Assembly: GCA_050633885.1 (NCBI GenBank)
Contig: JBOEHK010000006.1
Location: 186,001 to 250,000, forward strand
Source of the DNA: JAWSVE01 sp050633885
GTDB lineage: Bacteria > Pseudomonadota > Gammaproteobacteria > Pseudomonadales > Cellvibrionaceae
DNA: 64,000 nucleotides
Direction: 5' to 3'
Positions 7,861 through 16,894 of the stretch are shown here, piece after piece. How positions within the stretch are numbered: position 1 is the stretch's first letter; each line of letters starts with the position of its first letter. A program made the position numbers and the translations under genes. The notes under the pieces are model-generated. The model saw only the letters and a program-made list of their open reading frames with translations, was not told the DNA's origin and did no database searches.

Positions 7861-8865
7861 ATGATATCCCGTCACCATAAAACACGATTCAACCTAATTG
7901 ATAGAAAGACATCCCTCGTCACTTCTCTTAGCCTATCCTTATTGTCTTGCTCTCTGTTAGCAGGAGAAATAAAGCCTGTCGATACGTCTCCTTTTGGTGA
8001 AGATCCGTCAGGGATCTATAAAGTTACCGTTGAGCACGACTCTGATTTAGCCACACACACTATCTATAGACCCACAGACCTATTATCTACTACTGAGAAC
8101 AATACTTACCCTGTTGTTGTTTGGGGTGAAGGGGCATGTGAAGATGCTGGACTTATGTTCCCAGAATTTTTATCCGAGATTGCTTCACACGGATATATTG
8201 TTATTGCCGATGGTCCTCCGGTCCGCTCTAAAATTCGCCAGCCGGGACAAACTCAAAACACAGCGTCTAATACGGATACAGCAACAGAAAAGACAGAAAC
8301 CGCCACACCTCCTCGTCCCCGTCCAACAATGAGCTTAAAACCTGACGGTACCGATTTAATCGCCGCTTTAGATTGGATCGAGAATAAAAACCAAGAAAGA
8401 GGTCATCGTTTTTATCAACGAGCAAACATGAAAAAAGTTGCCGCCATGGGAATGTCTTGCGGTGGGTTGATGTCCTATGGTGCATCCAGTGACCCACGAA
8501 TCACAACCGTCGGAATTTGGAACAGTGGATTATTAAAAGCTGACGAAAAAATTTATAAAGATCTTCATTCATCCATTATCATCATCACAGGAGGCGAATC
8601 AGACATTGCTTACCCTAACGGTCAACGCGATTATGAAATGCTTAAAGATTCAAAACCAATTTTTTATGGTTATTACCCCTCCGTCGGACATTTTGGTACT
8701 TACACAGAAGATAATGGTGGAGCTTTTGGAAATGTCGCTGTGTCTTGGTTGAATTGGCAATTAAAAGATGACTTATCAAAAACTGGTCAGCAGTTTCTTG
8801 TTGGTGATAATTGCCCTGTTTGTTCTAACCCCCAATGGATCACGCAATCTCACCATTTAAAATAA
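7861..8865 (+). CDS. Exported alpha/beta hydrolase (dienelactone hydrolase/PET-hydrolase-like fold)
   Basis: 334 residues with a signal-like N-terminus (LVTSLSLSLLSCSLLAGEI). An alpha/beta-hydrolase core follows. YPVVVWGEGACEDAG is the oxyanion strand, and AAMGMSCGGLMSYGA holds the nucleophile elbow (G-M-S-C-G, Ser nucleophile). GGESDIAYPNGQRDYE would supply the acid and SVGHFGTY the His. Between residues about 125 and 160 there is a Thr/Gln/Pro-rich insertion that looks like an unstructured loop. The C-terminus has CPVCSNP, a possible disulfide. Family members hydrolyse esters; the substrate here is unknown. A good Shine-Dalgarno AAAGGAG supports the start. The gene is monocistronic on the plus strand. 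Confidence 0.75.
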   Translation: MISRHHKTRFNLIDRKTSLVTSLSLSLLSCSLLAGEIKPVDTSPFGEDPSGIYKVTVEHDSDLATHTIYRPTDLLSTTENNTYPVVVWGEGACEDAGLMFPEFLSEIASHGYIVIADGPPVRSKIRQPGQTQNTASNTDTATEKTETATPPRPRPTMSLKPDGTDLIAALDWIENKNQERGHRFYQRANMKKVAAMGMSCGGLMSYGASSDPRITTVGIWNSGLLKADEKIYKDLHSSIIIITGGESDIAYPNGQRDYEMLKDSKPIFYGYYPSVGHFGTYTEDNGGAFGNVAVSWLNWQLKDDLSKTGQQFLVGDNCPVCSNPQWITQSHHLK

Positions 8866-8983
8866 ACTTCTCTAACAGAACAATGATGTCTCCTCTATTA
8901 TCTCCATGAGGGTCTAGCGACGAATATAATAGCCGCTGAATAATGATTGGGAAGTAGTGAATTGATGACGTCTTATTGAGAGT

Positions 8984-9019
8984 TTCTGGATAGTCAGTAA
9001 TAATAGAGGCTATCCAGAA
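8984..9019 (+). repeat. 10-bp perfect inverted repeat upstream of the marR-type gene
   Basis: TTCTGGATAG (8984-8993) and CTATCCAGAA (9010-9019) form a perfect 10-bp inverted repeat with a 16-nt loop, ending 69 nt before the MarR start. No T run follows, so it is a weak terminator candidate for the hydrolase gene. It could alternatively be an operator or RNA hairpin in the marR leader. Confidence 0.5.
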
Positions 9020-9088
9020 CTTAACAAAGCAAACCTTTGACCTAACAAGACCCTTATTTAGATAAACAGAACTGCAGGAACAGCCAAC

Positions 9089-9610
9089 ATGGCGAAACAA
9101 TCTAAGCCAATATCACCTCCTTCTAAAAAAAAACCTTTAAAAAAAATTAAAACCTCTTCGAACAAAAGCCAAACATCCACGGATCCAAAACCTAAGCTAG
9201 CCGAAGGCAGCAACCTACTTGGCTATCATCTTCGTCGAGCACATCTCACTATCTGGCGACAGTTCAACGACAGCGTTGGCCACGGCGGCCTTCGCCCAGG
9301 ACAGTTTGGGCTATTATCTACGGTCGAAAACAATCCAGGGATATCACAAATTGACGCATCACGATTACTCGACTTCGACAAAGCAACTATCGTGGCGTTA
9401 ACACTTCGCCTAGAAAAAGAAGGCTACGTCACTAGAAAACAAGCCGAAGAAGACAGAAGAAGGCACGAGCTCTACATTACTCCCGAAGGGAAAAAGACAT
9501 TAAAAATATTACGAGCTGATTTAGAAACACTAGAAAGCGGATTCAGGGACAAATTTTCTTCAGCAGAATACAAACAATTAATCAGCCTTTTAGAACGGGT
9601 TTATCAGTAA
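9089..9610 (+). CDS. MarR family transcriptional regulator
   Basis: 173 residues. The first 45 are Lys/Pro/Ser-rich and look disordered. The rest is a winged helix-turn-helix of MarR type: LRRAHLTIWRQFND, LRPGQFGLLSTVENNPGISQIDASRLL, then the recognition segment DKATIVALTLRLEKEGYVTRKQ, and the wing EEDRRRHELYITPEGKK (family DRR motif). MarR proteins bind DNA as dimers and release on ligand binding. It converges on the minus-strand P450/ABC operon and overlaps its last gene by 29 nt, making it a candidate regulator of that operon. The neighbourhood is the only evidence for this target. Confidence 0.85.
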   Translation: MAKQSKPISPPSKKKPLKKIKTSSNKSQTSTDPKPKLAEGSNLLGYHLRRAHLTIWRQFNDSVGHGGLRPGQFGLLSTVENNPGISQIDASRLLDFDKATIVALTLRLEKEGYVTRKQAEEDRRRHELYITPEGKKTLKILRADLETLESGFRDKFSSAEYKQLISLLERVYQ

Positions 9611-10859
9611 TCGGCGAGTCACTGGTTACAACAACCGATATTTGACGGTCAATATTTCTAATATTTGAACTCACCCAATAAAAAAAGATGCTCAACACTA
9701 TCGTTAAGCCAGCCGCACTGATAATCGCCAATTTAGGACCGATTAATTGAATAAAATAAGCCAATGGTATTACAGCTAAAGGACCAAGGCTAAAGGACAT
9801 CAATACATATCCAGACACACGCCCCCTCACTTTTTCATCCACTAATAACTGAATAGACACTTGATTAACCACTTGTGAAATGATCGTAAACATATTCGCT
9901 ACGCCTAATAATACAACAGCTAACCAAAATGAATCTGATGCACCAAACAAACCAAAAAATAGAGCACAGCAAACGCTACTCACTAACAGCATTTTAGATC
10001 TGCTATAGCGCTCCCCTACTCTCGCAACAATTAAAGAACCGACTATTCCACCAACTCCCATGGCCGCCAACAAAATACCTAACCCATTGGCACCCGCCAT
10101 CCAAATTTTATCGGCAAGAACCACTAAAAAATATTGAACCGACATGGCCAACAAGATGGGTATTAACCCATAGAGCAAACATAACAAAATAATTTTTGAT
10201 TGAAATAAGTACCGGAATCCAATCAATATATCTTCAGAAATGGAAACCGTTTTTTCTAAAGTAGGAAACGATTGAGGTAATTGCCACTGGCAACACAAAG
10301 CTATAAAACTCAGAGCAACCACAATAAAAAAAGCGATGTCGGCACCTGCAAAAGCCGCCACAATACCCGTAATAGCAGGTCCTAAGATCCGTGATAAATT
10401 CATTGCACCCGACATTAATGCAACACCATTAGCCATCTGGGATTTTCCGAGCAAACCAAACATAACGGTTGTACTAGCGGGCATGATAAAAGGATGAGCG
10501 CTACCACCAATAAAAGTGGCGACCAACAAATGAGTATAAGTTAAATGATTCAATAGAAGTGCTATTAAAACGCTAGATTCACCAATTAGAACAACGATCA
10601 AACCCAAAATAATCAGCTTGCGCCGCTCTAGCCTATCGACAATGGCACCCGCGATTAACGCGCCAATAAACATGGGAATAGCTAGAGCAAAATTAATAAA
10701 CGCAAGTGAAGTTTCGTCTTTTGTTAACTGCCATGCTAATAAGTTAGTTAACATCATCCTTGAAGCAATGCTAAAAAACATCGCAAGATTGCCAGCAAAC
10801 AACCAACGATAATTACCGTTGGTTAACGCTATAAATGTCGTAGAACGCGTTACTGACAT
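9582..10859 (-). CDS. MFS transporter, last gene of the import/P450 operon
   Basis: 425 residues, about 12 membrane segments, with GAIVDRLERRKLI after TM2, the MFS loop motif. It is MFS_3-like and related in type to the protein at 393-1649. The second half shows QVSIQLLVDEKVRGRVSGYVLM, a segment common in EntS-like exporters. It starts 33 nt after the P450 stop and probably belongs to the same transcript. It could export a product or toxic intermediate of the pathway, or act in uptake; direction is not readable. Its 3' end overlaps the convergent marR-type gene by 29 nt. Confidence 0.8.
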   Translation of the reverse strand: MSVTRSTTFIALTNGNYRWLFAGNLAMFFSIASRMMLTNLLAWQLTKDETSLAFINFALAIPMFIGALIAGAIVDRLERRKLIILGLIVVLIGESSVLIALLLNHLTYTHLLVATFIGGSAHPFIMPASTTVMFGLLGKSQMANGVALMSGAMNLSRILGPAITGIVAAFAGADIAFFIVVALSFIALCCQWQLPQSFPTLEKTVSISEDILIGFRYLFQSKIILLCLLYGLIPILLAMSVQYFLVVLADKIWMAGANGLGILLAAMGVGGIVGSLIVARVGERYSRSKMLLVSSVCCALFFGLFGASDSFWLAVVLLGVANMFTIISQVVNQVSIQLLVDEKVRGRVSGYVLMSFSLGPLAVIPLAYFIQLIGPKLAIISAAGLTIVLSIFFYWVSSNIRNIDRQISVVVTSDSPITDKPVLKG

Positions 10860-10892
10860 ATCTCGCCGCTATTGATTTGATGTATCACATTA

Positions 10893-12119
10893 TTAATTTG
10901 GCGTCACAGCTAAAGGAACTGATAGCGTGCCCCACTCGGGCCAACGTGTCATTTTTACTTCACCATTCACTTCAAAATGTTTTGTTCTCAACAACATTTC
11001 TTCTAATGTCACTTGTAACATCAAGCGGGCAAGTGGCTCACCAGCGCAACGATGCGGTCCCAAACCAAAGGCAACATGGTCTTTAATATTTTCACGATTT
11101 AAAATAAATGTGTCGCTATCAGGGAAGATTGACTCATCGCGATTTGCCGACGCATACACTAACGCAATGGGTTCATCTTTTTTAATTTCCGTCCCCCCAA
11201 TAGTAGTATCAACATTCGAAGTACGCGCAAATCCACGATACGGTGTGTACAGCCTAAAATACTCTTCCATTGCCGCTGGCACCAACGAAATATCGTCTCG
11301 TAACTGTTTTTGCAAATCAGGGTTATCGCTAAGGTGATGAAAGACAGTTCCTATCAACACGCTAGGCGCAATCATACCAACAACTATCATTTGACGAATT
11401 GTGCCTAGCACCATCGCTTCTGGTAACTTCTCACCATTGACAGTTTTAGCTAACAGTGCCGAGGTAATATCCTCAGCAGGGTCTCGCGGATTCGCTTTTC
11501 TATCAGCAATAATATCTGTCGCAATCTCGTACAATTGCAAACTAGTTTCTTTTACTAATTCATCATTCGCTTCTTGCAATGCTTTATCATAAGTACAGGT
11601 GGTTTCTTTGATACGCATGGAAAGATCAGTCGACAAACCAAAGAATTCTGCGAATAAATAACCTGGGAATTTATGTGTAAACTCTTGGCAAATATCCCCA
11701 CCGCCATTATCGATATAAGGTTGCATTAATTCGGCTGTGACTGATTTTATAGTCGGTAAAAACTCACCCATCTTTTTCTTAGTGAAAAACGAATTCAATG
11801 CTACGCGGTAAGGTGTATGCTCAGGCGGATCTAAATGTAATGGAGGACGTCTACCGGTAAAAGCAACTTTGGGCACAACGTTTTGTACGGAAGTGATAAA
11901 TTGTTTTGGTTTTTTTAGTACATCCACAACATCGTCATATGCAAATAAGGCCCAAAAACCATTCCATTCTGTACTGTGTGCCACAGGACAACGAGACCTT
12001 AAATCTTTATATATTTCATGCGAGCTATTAAAATCCTCTGCTGCCAAGGGATCAAAATCATTAGCTGTTTGCTTGCTGATGGAAACGGTACCATATGAAC
12101 GCTCTTTTGAATCAGTCAT
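10893..12119 (-). CDS. Cytochrome P450
   Basis: A soluble bacterial-type P450 of 408 residues. The heme loop FGLGPHRCAGEPLARL places the thiolate at Cys358. The K-helix ExxR is Glu286-Arg289 (EEYFRL), followed by TPYRGFAR. The I-helix, where most P450s carry the acid-alcohol pair (AGxDT), instead reads VVGMIAPSVLIG at about 246-257, with no acidic residue or Thr in place. The ATG at 12119 follows TTGAGG at proper spacing; a TTG four codons earlier is unlikely. It sits 38 nt or so after the PrpD-type gene and before the MFS gene. No ferredoxin or ferredoxin reductase gene is in the window, so electrons must come from elsewhere. Confidence 0.93.
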   Translation of the reverse strand: MTDSKERSYGTVSISKQTANDFDPLAAEDFNSSHEIYKDLRSRCPVAHSTEWNGFWALFAYDDVVDVLKKPKQFITSVQNVVPKVAFTGRRPPLHLDPPEHTPYRVALNSFFTKKKMGEFLPTIKSVTAELMQPYIDNGGGDICQEFTHKFPGYLFAEFFGLSTDLSMRIKETTCTYDKALQEANDELVKETSLQLYEIATDIIADRKANPRDPAEDITSALLAKTVNGEKLPEAMVLGTIRQMIVVGMIAPSVLIGTVFHHLSDNPDLQKQLRDDISLVPAAMEEYFRLYTPYRGFARTSNVDTTIGGTEIKKDEPIALVYASANRDESIFPDSDTFILNRENIKDHVAFGLGPHRCAGEPLARLMLQVTLEEMLLRTKHFEVNGEVKMTRWPEWGTLSVPLAVTPN

Positions 12120-12169
12120 TCTATACCTCAATAAATTCTTCTTGTATTTTTTAAAAAAATGAATATGGA

Positions 12170-13624
12170 TTAGCCCAACAAAGGGAAGAAATTGTCTGAA
12201 AGATTACGTTCTCCGTCTAAAGAATCAATAATCTCAATTAGTTTATCGGTGTTTTTTTTTGTGATTGTGGAAGCGGCGTATTGGCAGCAAGACCGAAATT
12301 TCTTATCAATAGATTGTTTTGATAATGGGCGAGAAACCGCACCATAGGGTTCTGAAATAGTCACTGATACATGCTTCCCATTTACGGTCGCTATCGACAA
12401 ATATCCTGTCGTCATATTTTTTGGAGAGTCATCGAGATCATGATCAACCTCAAAAGATATTTTTGAAGAAACCGACAACACCCTCTCGTCTTTTAGACTG
12501 TCAGGCAAGAAATTATCTAAGGTCACATCACCATAGACAATTGCCACAGCCACGGTAAACGGAATACTAAATTTTGCATCAATAGCCGATTTTGGTGATT
12601 GTTTTGATTCGATCGGTTCGGCTAACATTTTATTAATACGACAACCTTTCGCTTCAACAGACTGAATGTCGTCAACCTTTATTTTGTGGCTTTTCATTAA
12701 TGCTATAGCCGCTTCAATAAAGGCATGAGTACCACGACAACTGGGCCACGCTTTAAAACTTATATGCTTTATCTCAAAATTGATCAGTTTTTTGCCTGCT
12801 TTATCTCCAACAACTAAACCTTCAACCACACGTTCTGCAGAATATTTTCCCCTAGCAAAATTTTGATAAAAACCGGCTTTACCTTCAAAAGGAAATTCAA
12901 AACCTGTAACACCTTGCATTGCTAACAAGACAGCTTGCAAACCGATTTGAGCTGAAAATGCATCGCGAATAGCCCGCACTGATGATTCCGGATTGTATTT
13001 TATCTCTGCACTACAGCTGACATTGCATAATACGATTGAAAAGGCATTGATTATTTGTATTTCATTCAGCTTATAAAGCTTTGCTACTGCAGCGGCTGCG
13101 CCAAACGCTCCCAAAATAGGTGGTGGATACCAACCAAAATCATCTAAAGGTTGATCCAATCCTCGAGCTAAACGACAAACAATCTCGCAACCTAATACCA
13201 TCGCCGTAATAAATTGTTTGCCGCTAAAAAGACAGCGGTCATTATTCGGTAATTTTTTTTCGGCTGCCGACAATAATGCCGCTACAATGGCTGCATTAGG
13301 ATGGGTAAGTGTTTTGTCGTGAGCATCTTCAAAATCTAGCGCATGCGCTAAAGCGCCATTCACCCAAGCGGCTTCAACACTTGACGTTTTTTTTGAAAAA
13401 CCCAATAACGTACATTCAAGATTTGTAGTGACATCCACAATATTTGCAAACGCCTGACACCCTTCTCCCAAAGTACTCGCAGCGATTGAAACACCAATGG
13501 CATCTTTTAAGCATTGTGTCGCCATCCGAATTGTTTCAGTATCAAGATCATCGAACTGAATACGAACAATAAAATCAGCCAACGGTTTCGATACCGATGC
13601 TGAATGAAAATGAGGTTGATTCAT
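12170..13624 (-). CDS. MmgE/PrpD family protein
   Basis: 484 residues. It has the two-domain layout of the MmgE/PrpD family. The all-helical domain includes AWVNGALAHALDFEDAHD (family NG..aHaLDfDD), HPNAAIVAALLSAAE, and GCEIVCRLARGLDQP. The C-terminal lid domain contains the KAWPSCRGTHAFIEAAIAL segment (family K..PsC...H..id). Known members include 2-methylcitrate dehydratase, cis-aconitate decarboxylase and iminodisuccinate epimerase, so the likely chemistry is on a carboxylic acid: dehydration, epimerisation or decarboxylation. The ATG overlaps the stop of the CapA-like gene (ATGA), showing translational coupling. The true substrate is unknown. No other propionate-pathway genes are nearby, which argues against prpD itself. 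Confidence 0.85.
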   Translation of the reverse strand: MNQPHFHSASVSKPLADFIVRIQFDDLDTETIRMATQCLKDAIGVSIAASTLGEGCQAFANIVDVTTNLECTLLGFSKKTSSVEAAWVNGALAHALDFEDAHDKTLTHPNAAIVAALLSAAEKKLPNNDRCLFSGKQFITAMVLGCEIVCRLARGLDQPLDDFGWYPPPILGAFGAAAAVAKLYKLNEIQIINAFSIVLCNVSCSAEIKYNPESSVRAIRDAFSAQIGLQAVLLAMQGVTGFEFPFEGKAGFYQNFARGKYSAERVVEGLVVGDKAGKKLINFEIKHISFKAWPSCRGTHAFIEAAIALMKSHKIKVDDIQSVEAKGCRINKMLAEPIESKQSPKSAIDAKFSIPFTVAVAIVYGDVTLDNFLPDSLKDERVLSVSSKISFEVDHDLDDSPKNMTTGYLSIATVNGKHVSVTISEPYGAVSRPLSKQSIDKKFRSCCQYAASTITKKNTDKLIEIIDSLDGERNLSDNFFPLLG

Positions 13625-14796
13625 TTTATTGTATCATCCAAATCAATCACTATTTCATCACCTTCTTTTATAAAGTTCGGTTTGAAATGTTGAGAATATG
13701 AAATGTCTTTAAGGTATTCTGTTACTTCATTAAAACGAGAATCATCCTTTTTTAAAATTTCTGGTATCGCTTGCGTATCGATATATGTTGGCAAAAAAGA
13801 AACACGTGATATTTTTTTACTGTCTAGTTTCACTTTCACAACCATCGATTTTCTTGAGTCTGGCGGAAAGTTATAGCGGCTATCAAAATCAGGTATCCAT
13901 TCTGGATGAAGACCTTGGATTTCTTTAAAGCCTTTACTTTCTGCATGCTCAGGTGTCATGGTTAAATCAGTCGCAAAATTGCACAAGCTATAAAATATTG
14001 GAACACCTTTATAAACCTCGATACCTTTTAAAATATGGGCATGATGACCGAGAATAAGATTAACCCCATGATCGATGGCAACATGAGCCACTTCTTTTTG
14101 ATAATCAGCAATCACAGCAGGAATAAAATGAATGCCCCAATGAATAGACATCACTACGACATCGGCTTGCTGTTTAGCCGTTTCGATATCCTTGATTAAA
14201 GCTGCTAGATCTTCACGGTGTGCGAATGTGTGTGTTCGGCAAGGAGTCCCAGGTTGGTCGTGTTCTATTTGCTCATACAAGGTATGTGCTCGCATAGGTG
14301 CGCACCCAGGACGATCGGCTTCAGCCCAATAGGACTGAGGCAAAATCGAAGAATAAGCAATAAAAGCAATTTTTGTCCCGTTAACATCTTTGATAGTCGG
14401 GCGACGAGCGACATCGATATTTTCCCCAACTCCCACTACCTGTATTTTTTCTTCTTTCAACGCATCTATCGTGTCAAAGAAAGCCTCTTTACCCCAATCC
14501 ATACAATGATTGCCCGCAAAGGACACAACATTGAAACCAGCATTCGCAATCGCTGTGGCTGATTCTTTTTTCAACCGTGTCGTATGTCGCGCCTGTGGTA
14601 AACGAGTACCTCGCTCAGAAATATTGGCCTCAAGCTGACAAAAGCTAATATCTCCTTGCCTTAAGGTATTGCGGACTTTATCAAACGATTCATTGGGATC
14701 ATCACGCTCTGGCAATACATCGCCAACGGCATACATTGTTATACTCGATGAATTTTTGGTTTTCTCGTTTAAAATAGTATTTTTTAATGAAGCCAT
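13621..14796 (-). CDS. CapA family metallophosphoesterase-fold protein (PGA_cap)
   Basis: 391 residues with the CapA/PgsA calcineurin-like motifs in order: YAVGDVLPERDDPNE near the start, QLEANISERG, SFAGNHCMDWGKEAF (NHxxD), VMSIHWGIHFIP (HWG), and LILGHHAHILKGIEVYKGVP (GHHxH) with IFYSLCNF. These residues would bind a di-metal centre. Classical members act in poly-gamma-glutamate synthesis as membrane proteins. This one has no signal peptide or membrane segment, and no capB/capC partners are nearby. It is 3 nt from the ABC ATPase gene and overlaps the PrpD-type gene. A hydrolytic role on the imported substrate is the simplest reading, but it is inference. Confidence 0.85.
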   Translation of the reverse strand: MASLKNTILNEKTKNSSSITMYAVGDVLPERDDPNESFDKVRNTLRQGDISFCQLEANISERGTRLPQARHTTRLKKESATAIANAGFNVVSFAGNHCMDWGKEAFFDTIDALKEEKIQVVGVGENIDVARRPTIKDVNGTKIAFIAYSSILPQSYWAEADRPGCAPMRAHTLYEQIEHDQPGTPCRTHTFAHREDLAALIKDIETAKQQADVVVMSIHWGIHFIPAVIADYQKEVAHVAIDHGVNLILGHHAHILKGIEVYKGVPIFYSLCNFATDLTMTPEHAESKGFKEIQGLHPEWIPDFDSRYNFPPDSRKSMVVKVKLDSKKISRVSFLPTYIDTQAIPEILKKDDSRFNEVTEYLKDISYSQHFKPNFIKEGDEIVIDLDDTIK

Positions 14797-14799
14797 AAT

Positions 14800-15822
14800 T
14801 TAAATTTCCGAAAAACGAACACAAGCTACTTGTTGATTGCCGATTGTTTGCAACGTTTGCTCTTGTTCGCAAACCGGTTGCTTAAAAGGACAACGGGATT
14901 GAAAATTACATCCCGGCGGGGGATCCAATGGACTTGGGACCTCACCATTGTCAAATAGATCGTCGTTAAAAAATGCGTCTCTATTATCAGGATGTGACGG
15001 CAGGTGAGACGCTAATAAATTTTGGGTATAGGGATGTAGGGGGTTTGAAAATAATTCGTCTGTCGTTCCCGACTCGACAACTTTCCCAAAATACATCACA
15101 TAAATTTTATCGCTCAGAAATTTTACTGTAGCCAAATCATGAGCGATAAAAACAAAACTTAAATGTTCTTTTTCTTGAAGATCTTTCAACAAATTAAGTA
15201 TTTGTGCTTGAATTGAAATATCTTGTGAAGCCACAGGCTCATCAAGGATGATCAATTCTGGCTCACTGATTAACGCTCTTGCTATTGCGATACGCTGTCT
15301 TTGCCCTCCACTGAACTGATGCGGGAATTTTTGTGCATCATCTGGCTGCAAACCGACTTTTTGTAAAACTTCTCTCACTTTTTCTGTCAAATCTTTTTTA
15401 GTTACAGTTGCTTTATCTCCGTTCGCATTAAAAACCTGACTCAAAAATAATAACGGCTCCACAAGAATATCTTTAATCCGCATTCTTGGATTTAGTGCCG
15501 CTACAGGGTTTTGAAATACTGGCTGAATAGACTTTTTAAAAGAAAGGCGCTCTTTCTTAGAGAAGCCTTCAACATTGCTATCTTTAAAAAACAACTCACC
15601 TGAATCGGGAGAATCCAACATAAGCATTAATCGGCTTAATGTTGTTTTACCACTGCCAGACTCACCGACAATCGCTACAGTTTCTCCTTCTGAAACCGTA
15701 AATTCAACATCATCCACGGCCTTAATATAGGCTTTTTCTTTCTGTTTGAAGTAATTACCATTCGCTCTATCAATTGAAAAATATTTTTTCAGCTGACTTG
15801 CTTTTAACAATACGTTACTCAT
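14800..15822 (-). CDS. Peptide-type ABC transporter ATP-binding protein (DppF/OppF-like)
   Basis: 340 residues. Walker A is GESGSGKTT, Q-loop PVFQNP, signature SGGQRQR, Walker B LIILDEP, then the H-loop AHD. The C-terminal oligopeptide-transporter domain has RCPFKQPVCEQE, the Cys-rich tail typical of this group, which can hold a [4Fe-4S] cluster. I chose the ATG at 15822 because it overlaps the upstream gene's stop as ATGA; an in-frame start eight codons earlier is less likely. It pairs with the DppD-like ATPase to energise uptake through the two permeases. Confidence 0.92.
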   Translation of the reverse strand: MSNVLLKASQLKKYFSIDRANGNYFKQKEKAYIKAVDDVEFTVSEGETVAIVGESGSGKTTLSRLMLMLDSPDSGELFFKDSNVEGFSKKERLSFKKSIQPVFQNPVAALNPRMRIKDILVEPLLFLSQVFNANGDKATVTKKDLTEKVREVLQKVGLQPDDAQKFPHQFSGGQRQRIAIARALISEPELIILDEPVASQDISIQAQILNLLKDLQEKEHLSFVFIAHDLATVKFLSDKIYVMYFGKVVESGTTDELFSNPLHPYTQNLLASHLPSHPDNRDAFFNDDLFDNGEVPSPLDPPPGCNFQSRCPFKQPVCEQEQTLQTIGNQQVACVRFSEI

Positions 15823-16868
15823 ATCACCACCGCCGGATAAAAACATCTGACATTGTGCTCATCTACGAGGGAGGCAGATAACTGAGAATTCGAATCACTA
15901 GACTGATTTACTGATACCTGGACGGATTTCAATTGGGGCTTATCGTCACGACATACTGATTGAACATTACTGCAACGATCGGCAAAACGACAACCTGCTA
16001 TAGGTTTTCGTAGGTCAGGCGGCATACCTGAAATGGCTGGCAAGCGTTTCACCTCATTCGATAAACTAGGCCGTGATGACAACAATCCTTTCGTATACCA
16101 ATGTGAAGGAGAATTGAAAATATCTTTAACGCTACCTTTTTCAACAATTTGCCCCGCGTACATAACACATAACCGATCACACAAACTCGCAACCACTCCA
16201 AAGTCGTGAGTGATAATAATAATGGCCACATTCGTTTTTTTCTGAATATCTTTCAGTAACGTTAAATACTTAGCCTGTACCGTATCATCGAGTGCTGTTG
16301 TTGGTTCATCGGCAATTAACAAATCTGGTTCACAAGCCATCGCAATAGCGCCAGCAATACGTTGACGCATACCGCCGCTTAGTTGGTGTGGATAACTCGC
16401 CATGCGCTCTCTTGGAGCTGAAATGTTAACGTCTTCCATGGCTTTTATCGTTCGAGCTTCAATCTCTCTTTCAGGGACATTACCATGACATCGTAATGCC
16501 TCCGCAAATTGAGAGCCAATGGTAAAAACAGGATTCAACGCAGTAAGATCTTGTAAAATCATAGAAATGGAGCGTCCGCGAATTTCACGTAATCTTTTTT
16601 CTGACATGGTTAATATATTTTCATTTCGAAATAAAATATCGCCAGATAATGAGGCTTGTTTTTTGGGTATCAAACGGAGTAATGACAATCCTAAACTAGA
16701 TTTTCCACAACCTGATTCACCTACAATACCCAACACCTCACCAGGCTTCACTGAAAAAGACACGCCGTCAACTGCTCTAAACATAGTTGAAGACGAGTTT
16801 TTAACCGCACTTTGAGATTGCATGTATTCAACTGATAAATTGTTAACGGTGAGTAAATCTTTTTCCAT
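15819..16868 (-). CDS. Peptide-type ABC transporter ATP-binding protein (DppD/OppD-like)
   Basis: 349 residues. Walker A is GESGCGKSS, Q-loop MILQDLTALNPV, signature LSGGMRQR, Walker B LLIADEPTTALD, and H-loop THDFGVVA. The C-terminal RFADRCSNVQSVCRDD carries the Cys pattern of oligopeptide-transporter ATPases. The ATG lies 26 nt after the upstream permease stop, and its stop overlaps the next ATPase gene. Together these genes make a full Dpp/Opp-class importer. The class moves di/oligopeptides, nickel chelates, or glycans and other organic ligands, so the name alone does not fix the substrate. Confidence 0.92.
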   Translation of the reverse strand: MEKDLLTVNNLSVEYMQSQSAVKNSSSTMFRAVDGVSFSVKPGEVLGIVGESGCGKSSLGLSLLRLIPKKQASLSGDILFRNENILTMSEKRLREIRGRSISMILQDLTALNPVFTIGSQFAEALRCHGNVPEREIEARTIKAMEDVNISAPRERMASYPHQLSGGMRQRIAGAIAMACEPDLLIADEPTTALDDTVQAKYLTLLKDIQKKTNVAIIIITHDFGVVASLCDRLCVMYAGQIVEKGSVKDIFNSPSHWYTKGLLSSRPSLSNEVKRLPAISGMPPDLRKPIAGCRFADRCSNVQSVCRDDKPQLKSVQVSVNQSSDSNSQLSASLVDEHNVRCFYPAVVI

Positions 16869-16894
16869 AGTGATAACTTTTTAGCAAAGAAAAA

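Noticed and set aside
12170..13624. Naming this gene prpD (2-methylcitrate dehydratase)
   Set aside because: No prpB, prpC or acnD neighbours are present and the operon context points to another substrate.
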